This document shows positions 6,003 through 9,603 of a stretch of DNA of 9,603 nt, one piece after another. A program made the translations under genes and the position numbers. Position 1 is the stretch's first letter. Each line of letters opens with the position of its first letter. Origin of the DNA: an uncultured Lachnospiraceae bacterium (GTDB lineage: Bacteria > Bacillota > Clostridia > Lachnospirales > Lachnospiraceae). The notes under the pieces were generated by a model. The model worked only from the letters and a program-made list of their open reading frames with translations, was not told the DNA's origin and did not search any database. The stretch lies in NCBI GenBank assembly GCA_910579325.1, contig CAJTTU010000108.1, forward strand, positions 1 through 9,603. The letters are read 5' to 3'.

Positions 6003-7202
6003 ATGGCAGAAGATTTTATGAAAATTCCCAGGAAAGAAATGGACACGGTAAAGAAGATTCTGGAGGAGATTCTTACCTCTCATTCCGAAGAGGAAGGCTC
6101 CATCGACTGTATGGCGCGTTTTTACTGCGAGCGGTTCCCCAACGTATCCCAGGAATCTGCCAGGGAGCTGGCGGAAAAGATCAGTACAGTGGTAGACGGC
6201 TACCATTCCAAATGCGAGGAAGCCATGGAGGCGGACATTAACCAGTGGATCATGGAACAGATCGACAGCCGCACCGGGGAGATGTCCCTGGAAGAAGAAT
6301 ACTGGTGCAGGATGAACGTGCTGGTGGCCATCGACGCCGTGGACGGACAGAGCCTGAAAAATATGAACGATCTTGCCGTTTCCGAGTGGAGCTACGACAC
6401 AGAGAAGGTCAGCGGGGAAACGCTTCGGATTCCTCCGAAGGGTTCGGTGACGGAAGAAGATCTGGAAAATCTGAATCAGGCGCTGGCGGACGGCATCGAA
6501 AAATCCGGAGCCATGCTTTACGGCTGTGAAAATTTCTCTAAACTGTTAGAGCAGGTATCCGAGGAGGACGCGGTAAAAATCTTTGTCACGGATATGTGGA
6601 CGGATACCAAGCTGAAATGCTTCCAGTCCCTGGCTACCTGGATCGCTTACAGAAACGGCAGCCTGACTTCCCTGCCGGAGGATGTGACCGTAGAGCTTCT
6701 GACAGTCAGCGTCTGCGCCGGTATGGACGCCGACAACGCGACGAAGAACGCGGCGGCCGGAAAGATTACCTGGGAAGAAGCGGTGAGGATCATCAAAGTG
6801 GTTGGAGCGGTATTTCTGACGATGGCGGCGCTGTATATTATCGCCAGCCTGGCGGCTGCGGTGGTATTCGGCATTGCCACCGGCGTAGGCGCTCTGCTGG
6901 GCGTGGGACTGACCGCCCTGATTACCACGGCGGTTCTGACGATCTGCGTGGCGAACCTGCTGTCCGACCCTATGGCGGACCTGCTGCAGAAAATGTTCCG
7001 GGGAATGGGCAAAGCTTACGATATTTCCATGGAAGGCCTGAGAAAAGGATTTGCCCGGTCCACCCAGATGATGCAGGAAAGGGTAATTCCCCAGGTGAAG
7101 GAATATGCCGTCCGGTTCCGGGCTTACGGCGAAGCCTTCTATCAGACCGTGATAGAAAAAGCGGAACAGTTTTATGAGCAGGCAGGGCAGAAAACCGAAT
7201 AA
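6003..7202 (+). CDS. Unknown membrane protein with a Gly/Ala-rich transmembrane hairpin
   Basis: 399 residues, start fixed by AGGAGG. Residues 1-250 are acidic, mostly helical and soluble-looking, with scattered cysteines (36, 42, 71, 102, 175, 206, 238). Residues about 263-290 and 291-319 form two adjacent hydrophobic, Gly/Ala-rich segments (for example FGIATGVGALLGVGL), probably a membrane hairpin. The last 80 residues form an amphipathic, charged helical region that could be a coiled coil. There is no N-terminal signal peptide. Both ends would then lie on the same side of the membrane, probably the cytoplasm. I recognise no family. Codon choice (many GCC, ATC, CTG codons) differs from the upstream cluster. 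It has its own strong promoter, structured leader and terminator, so it appears to be a single, separately controlled gene. Roles in stress or membrane remodelling are possible but unsupported. Confidence 0.87.
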   Translation: MAEDFMKIPRKEMDTVKKILEEILTSHSEEEGSIDCMARFYCERFPNVSQESARELAEKISTVVDGYHSKCEEAMEADINQWIMEQIDSRTGEMSLEEEYWCRMNVLVAIDAVDGQSLKNMNDLAVSEWSYDTEKVSGETLRIPPKGSVTEEDLENLNQALADGIEKSGAMLYGCENFSKLLEQVSEEDAVKIFVTDMWTDTKLKCFQSLATWIAYRNGSLTSLPEDVTVELLTVSVCAGMDADNATKNAAAGKITWEEAVRIIKVVGAVFLTMAALYIIASLAAAVVFGIATGVGALLGVGLTALITTAVLTICVANLLSDPMADLLQKMFRGMGKAYDISMEGLRKGFARSTQMMQERVIPQVKEYAVRFRAYGEAFYQTVIEKAEQFYEQAGQKTE

Positions 7203-7215
7203 TCATTCCCCGTTC

Positions 7216-7252
7216 ATACGGTGAAAGTCAAGAACTTTCACCGTATATTTTG
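7216..7252 (+). terminator. Intrinsic terminator
   Basis: A perfect 13-bp stem pairs 7216-7228 with 7234-7246 around a five-base CAAGA loop and is followed by ATTTTG. It lies 13 bases past the stop of the 399-residue gene. The T run is short but the stem is strong. Confidence 0.8.
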
Positions 7253-7339
7253 TCTGAATACAGCCATACTACCTTATGAAAACGTAAAAAGGGGCAAAAT
7301 GGCCTGAATGCAGGTCATGTATGTCCATTATTCACTTTT

Positions 7340-7346
7340 AAGGAGG
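7340..7346 (+). promoter_or_regulatory. Ribosome binding site of the DUF1540 gene
   Basis: AAGGAGG ends 9 bases before ATG 7356. This selects 7356 over the in-frame ATG at 7308, which has no such site and would add 16 residues. In the 7253-7339 stretch I see only a weak promoter candidate (TTGTCT at 7250 with TATGAA at 7275). Confidence 0.8.
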
Positions 7347-7355
7347 TATCTGATC

Positions 7356-7670
7356 ATGACAAAATTAGGATGCAGCGTAACTACCTGCCTGCACAACGCG
7401 GATCTGCTGTGCTGCAAAAAGGAAATCGAAGTGGAAGGCCAGGACGCGAAAACTTCCGACTGTACCTGCTGCGGAAGCTTTCATGAGAAATCCGGGGACT
7501 CTTTTAAAGATTCTTCCGAATCACCCAACACCCATCTGGACGTAAAGTGTGAGGCGGTCAACTGTATCTACAACACCGATCGTTTCTGCCAGGCCGAAAA
7601 TATCGGCATCGCAGGAAACGGCGCCACACAGGCAAAGCAGACAGAGTGTGCTACATTTAAAATGCGGTAG
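7356..7670 (+). CDS. DUF1540 protein with two cysteine-rich repeats
   Basis: 104 residues, start set by AAGGAGG. Two copies of the DUF1540 pattern are visible. Repeat 1 (about 4-42) has Cys6, Cys11, Cys19/20, and Cys36, Cys38 and Cys39. Repeat 2 (about 63-101) has Cys65, Cys70, Cys78 and Cys98, with the family phrases CxxxNCIYN and TECATF. The four-cysteine spacing suggests metal binding, probably zinc, by each repeat. The repeats are joined by a Ser/Asp-rich linker (45-60). The domain is common in Clostridia and its role is not established. There is no signal peptide or membrane segment, so it is cytoplasmic. A terminator follows immediately, so it is probably monocistronic. Confidence 0.88.
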   Translation: MTKLGCSVTTCLHNADLLCCKKEIEVEGQDAKTSDCTCCGSFHEKSGDSFKDSSESPNTHLDVKCEAVNCIYNTDRFCQAENIGIAGNGATQAKQTECATFKMR

Positions 7671-7675
7671 AAAGC

Positions 7676-7708
7676 CGGGCAGGGAAAATGCTTCTCTGCC
7701 CGTTTTTT
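7676..7708 (+). terminator. Intrinsic terminator
   Basis: CGGGCAG (7676-7682) pairs with CTGCCCG (7696-7702); further pairs (G-U, G-C, A-T, A-T) extend the stem inward. Six T residues (7703-7708) follow directly. It ends the DUF1540 transcript. Confidence 0.9.
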
Positions 7709-7760
7709 GTATCACAGAAATATCCGCCGCATAGAATAAAACAAAAAGGATTTCCGCATT

Positions 7761-8249
7761 ATGCAAAATTCCACGCCGCGCTACTCATTCATTTTTCTTC
7801 TGGAAAATATGAATCCCCGGGCTGTGGCTTGGGTCCGTGGAGGCCTGGAGGCTCCGGAGCTTTCGGGTCTTGTAAAGTTTTACGAAACGCCTTATGACGG
7901 CGTTTTAGTGGAGGCGGAAGTGTTTGGTCTTCCCAATATCAATATACACAATTCCTCTGATTTTTATGCCATGCATATCCACAACGGAACCGGCTGCCAG
8001 GATGACTTCGCTCAGATCGACGGACATTTTAATCCTTTAGGCCAGCCCCATCCGGAACATGCGGGCGATCTGATTCCTCTGCTGGGAAATCAGGGATATG
8101 CCTGGACTGCCTTTTATGACAAACGTTTTGATATTGAGGAAATCATCGGGAAATTTGTCATTATCCATGCCCGTCCCGATGATTTTACCACACAGCCGTC
8201 AGGGAATCCAGGTATGATGATTGCCTGTGGGGAGATACGACAGGAATAG
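7761..8249 (+). CDS. Cu/Zn superoxide dismutase family protein, cytoplasmic
   Basis: 162 residues; AAGGA (7746-7750) precedes the ATG. The family would convert superoxide to hydrogen peroxide and oxygen. All metal ligands of the fold can be placed: copper His72 and His74 (MHIHNG), bridging His89 (GHFNP), zinc His97, His100 and Asp103 (QPHPEHAGDL), and copper His136 (VIIHARPDD). The disulfide cysteines are Cys79 and Cys156 (IACGEI). The active-site arginine that guides superoxide (Arg143 in bovine enzyme) aligns with Met153 in GNPGMMIACG, so activity may be reduced or different. No signal peptide is present, unlike most bacterial Cu/Zn SODs, which are exported; Bacillus YojM is a comparable odd Gram-positive member. 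The N-terminal 35 residues are shorter and diverged. No clear promoter is seen: TTGTAT at 7707 with TAGAAT at 7732 has a long 19-base spacer and overlaps the previous terminator. Confidence 0.88.
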   Translation: MQNSTPRYSFIFLLENMNPRAVAWVRGGLEAPELSGLVKFYETPYDGVLVEAEVFGLPNINIHNSSDFYAMHIHNGTGCQDDFAQIDGHFNPLGQPHPEHAGDLIPLLGNQGYAWTAFYDKRFDIEEIIGKFVIIHARPDDFTTQPSGNPGMMIACGEIRQE

Positions 8250-8273
8250 GCGGAACAGGGCCGACAAACTTTG

Positions 8274-8300
8274 TTAGCACTCACTAAATATGAGTGCTAA
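8274..8300. promoter_or_regulatory. CIRCE operator (HrcA binding site)
   Basis: TTAGCACTC, nine bases, GAGTGCTAA: an exact match to the CIRCE consensus. It ends 7 bases before the -35 box of the htpG promoter. HrcA is known to bind CIRCE and repress groE and dnaK operons until heat stress, so HrcA control of htpG is predicted here. Confidence 0.95.
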
Positions 8301-8306
8301 TTTTTT
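8274..8306 (+). terminator. Possible terminator formed by the CIRCE repeat
   Basis: As RNA the CIRCE arms form a 9-bp stem with a nine-base loop, directly followed by six U residues (8301-8306). It lies 24 bases past the SOD stop, where no other terminator is seen. The AT-rich base of the stem and the large loop make it only moderately stable. Confidence 0.45.
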
Positions 8307-8307
8307 C

Positions 8308-8336
8308 TTGACAATCCTCCTGAAAGGTATTAATAT
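8308..8336 (+). promoter_or_regulatory. Sigma-A promoter of htpG
   Basis: TTGACA (8308-8313), a 17-base spacer, and TAATAT (8331-8336). CIRCE lies immediately upstream. Transcription would begin near 8343, giving a leader of about 55 bases. Confidence 0.88.
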
Positions 8337-8382
8337 ATACGTTAGTAAAAAGTTTGAAAGCAAATTTAAGAAAAAAGAAAGT

Positions 8383-8389
8383 AAAGGAG
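8383..8389 (+). promoter_or_regulatory. Ribosome binding site of htpG
   Basis: AAAGGAG ends 8 bases before ATG 8398 and fixes the start. Confidence 0.85.
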
Positions 8390-8397
8390 CTGTGGTT

Positions 8398-9603
8398 ATG
8401 GGCAACAAATCAGGAAGTTTATCGATCAACAGTGAAAATATTTTCCCGATTATAAAAAAATGGCTGTATTCCGACCATGATATTTTCTACAGGGAGCTGG
8501 TGTCAAACGCCTGCGACGCGGTGACGAAGCTGAAAAAGCTGGAGGTGATGGGAGAATATTCATTCCCGGAGGATTATAAGGCGAAAGTGACCGTGGAGCT
8601 TGACCCGGAAACCAAATCCGCCTCCGTAACCGATAATGGTATCGGTATGACCTTTGAGGAGGTGGACGAGTATATCAACCAGATCGCTTTCTCCGGCGCC
8701 CAGGATTTCCTGGAAAAATATAAGGACAAGACCAGCGAGGATCAGATCATCGGTCATTTCGGACTGGGATTTTATTCCGCGTTTATGGTAGCCGACCGGG
8801 TGACTATTGACACGCTGTCCTGTCAGGAAGGGGCGAAAGCCGTACACTGGGAGTCTGACGGCGGCACGGAATATGAGATGGGGGACAGCGACAGAACCGA
8901 AGTCGGCACCACCATTACCCTTTATTTCAACGAGGACAGCGTGGAATTTTCCAATGAGTACCGGGTAAAAGAGGTGCTGGAGAAATACTGCTCCTTTATG
9001 CCCACGGAAATCTATGTGACCGTCAAGGGCAAGGAGCCGGAATATGAGACCATCGACGAAGCCGACGTATTGGAAACGGATACGGTGGTGGAGCATATCG
9101 TAGAGGAGGCAAAGACGGAGGAGCAGGAGAATGAAAACGGCGAGAAAGAAACCGTGGAGATTTCTCCCCGCCGGGAAAAGGCCAAGATTTTGAAACGCCC
9201 TGAGCCTGTCAACGACACCTCGCCGCTTTGGACGAAGCATCCCAACGACTGTACAGAGGAGGAATACAAGGATTTCTACCGCAAGGTATTCCGGGACTAT
9301 AAAGAGCCTTTGTTCTGGATTCATCTGAACATGGATTATCCTTTTAATCTGAAAGGTATCCTCTACTTCCCGAAGATCAATATGGAGTATGAGTCCATCG
9401 AGGGAACGATCAAGCTGTACAATAATCAGGTATTTATCGCGGACAACATCAAGGAGGTTATTCCTGAGTTCCTGCTGCTGCTCAAGGGTGTGATCGACTG
9501 TCCTGATCTGCCGCTGAACGTATCGAGAAGCGCGCTGCAAAACGACGGTTTTGTGACAAAGATCAGCGAGTATATCACCAAGAAGGTAGCGGACAAACTC
9601 TCC
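8398..9603 (+). CDS. htpG: Hsp90 chaperone HtpG, 5' part (402 codons)
   Basis: The gene runs off the window end; the N-terminal ATPase domain and part of the middle domain are present. HtpG is a cytoplasmic ATP-dependent dimeric chaperone for non-native proteins. Conserved nucleotide-site motifs are YRELVSNACDA (31-41, catalytic Glu33 and Mg-binding Asn37), DNGIGM (79-84), GHFGLGFYSAFMVA (119-132) and GTTITLYF (170-177). The middle-domain ATPase arginine is Arg377 in LPLNVSRSALQND. Cys39 replaces the usual Ser of NASDA. Residues about 210-275 hold a highly charged Glu/Lys-rich linker, roughly 45 residues longer than in E. coli HtpG and reminiscent of the eukaryotic Hsp90 linker. Regulation by HrcA through CIRCE is expected. 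The C-terminal dimerisation domain lies beyond the window. Confidence 0.96.
   Translation, partial: MGNKSGSLSINSENIFPIIKKWLYSDHDIFYRELVSNACDAVTKLKKLEVMGEYSFPEDYKAKVTVELDPETKSASVTDNGIGMTFEEVDEYINQIAFSGAQDFLEKYKDKTSEDQIIGHFGLGFYSAFMVADRVTIDTLSCQEGAKAVHWESDGGTEYEMGDSDRTEVGTTITLYFNEDSVEFSNEYRVKEVLEKYCSFMPTEIYVTVKGKEPEYETIDEADVLETDTVVEHIVEEAKTEEQENENGEKETVEISPRREKAKILKRPEPVNDTSPLWTKHPNDCTEEEYKDFYRKVFRDYKEPLFWIHLNMDYPFNLKGILYFPKINMEYESIEGTIKLYNNQVFIADNIKEVIPEFLLLLKGVIDCPDLPLNVSRSALQNDGFVTKISEYITKKVADKLS

Noticed and set aside
5810..6241. 143-residue open frame starting at the promoter
   Set aside because: It begins within the -35 region, crosses the structured leader and overlaps the well-supported gene at 6003.
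7300..7318. Short inverted repeat CCTG-AATG-CAGG before the DUF1540 gene
   Set aside because: The four-base arms are too short to support a regulatory or terminator call.
7308..7355. Longer DUF1540 start at ATG 7308
   Set aside because: There is no ribosome binding site before it, and the extension contains the real AAGGAGG site for ATG 7356.
8560..9540. 326-residue open frame on the minus strand
   Set aside because: It is antisense to htpG, whose motifs are unmistakable.

Overview
The window looks like a chromosomal segment of a Gram-positive Clostridia member, most likely a Lachnospiraceae-type gut anaerobe. This rests on strong AGGAGG-type ribosome binding sites, consensus sigma-A promoters, a perfect CIRCE heat-shock operator, a DUF1540 protein, a cytoplasmic Cu/Zn-SOD-like protein and a clostridial-style HtpG. 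All supported genes lie on the + strand. No tRNA, rRNA, IS element or CRISPR array was seen.

Region A (1-5784) is a compact gene cluster that I cannot match to a named system. In order it holds: the 3' end of an unknown gene; a paralogue of that gene with a C-terminal membrane anchor; an unknown protein with faint resemblance to the actin/Hsp70 ATPase fold and a Gly/Arg-rich tail; a helical-plus-beta-repeat unknown protein; and a Ycf46-like AAA+ ATPase, the only confidently assignable member. Most junctions overlap or nearly overlap (ATGA, TTGA, and an 8-codon minicistron ending in TAATG), which suggests translational coupling in an operon whose promoter lies upstream of the window. I infer an ATPase-driven, partly membrane-tethered complex of unknown purpose. 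This is the best candidate here for an undescribed system.

Region B (5808-7252) is a separate unit. A strong extended -10 promoter overlaps a small dyad and is followed by a leader of about 150 nt that can fold into two hairpins plus a loop-to-downstream pseudoknot. After it come a strong ribosome binding site, a 399-residue unknown protein with a Gly/Ala-rich double membrane segment, and a 13-bp stem terminator.

Region C (7356-9603) holds ordinary stress and housekeeping-type genes. These are a two-repeat DUF1540 cysteine-rich protein with its own terminator, a Cu/Zn superoxide dismutase family protein that keeps all metal ligands but not the catalytic arginine, and the first 402 codons of htpG (Hsp90). 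A perfect CIRCE element sits directly in front of the htpG -35 box, so HrcA control of htpG is predicted. The same inverted repeat is followed by six T residues and may also terminate the SOD transcript.
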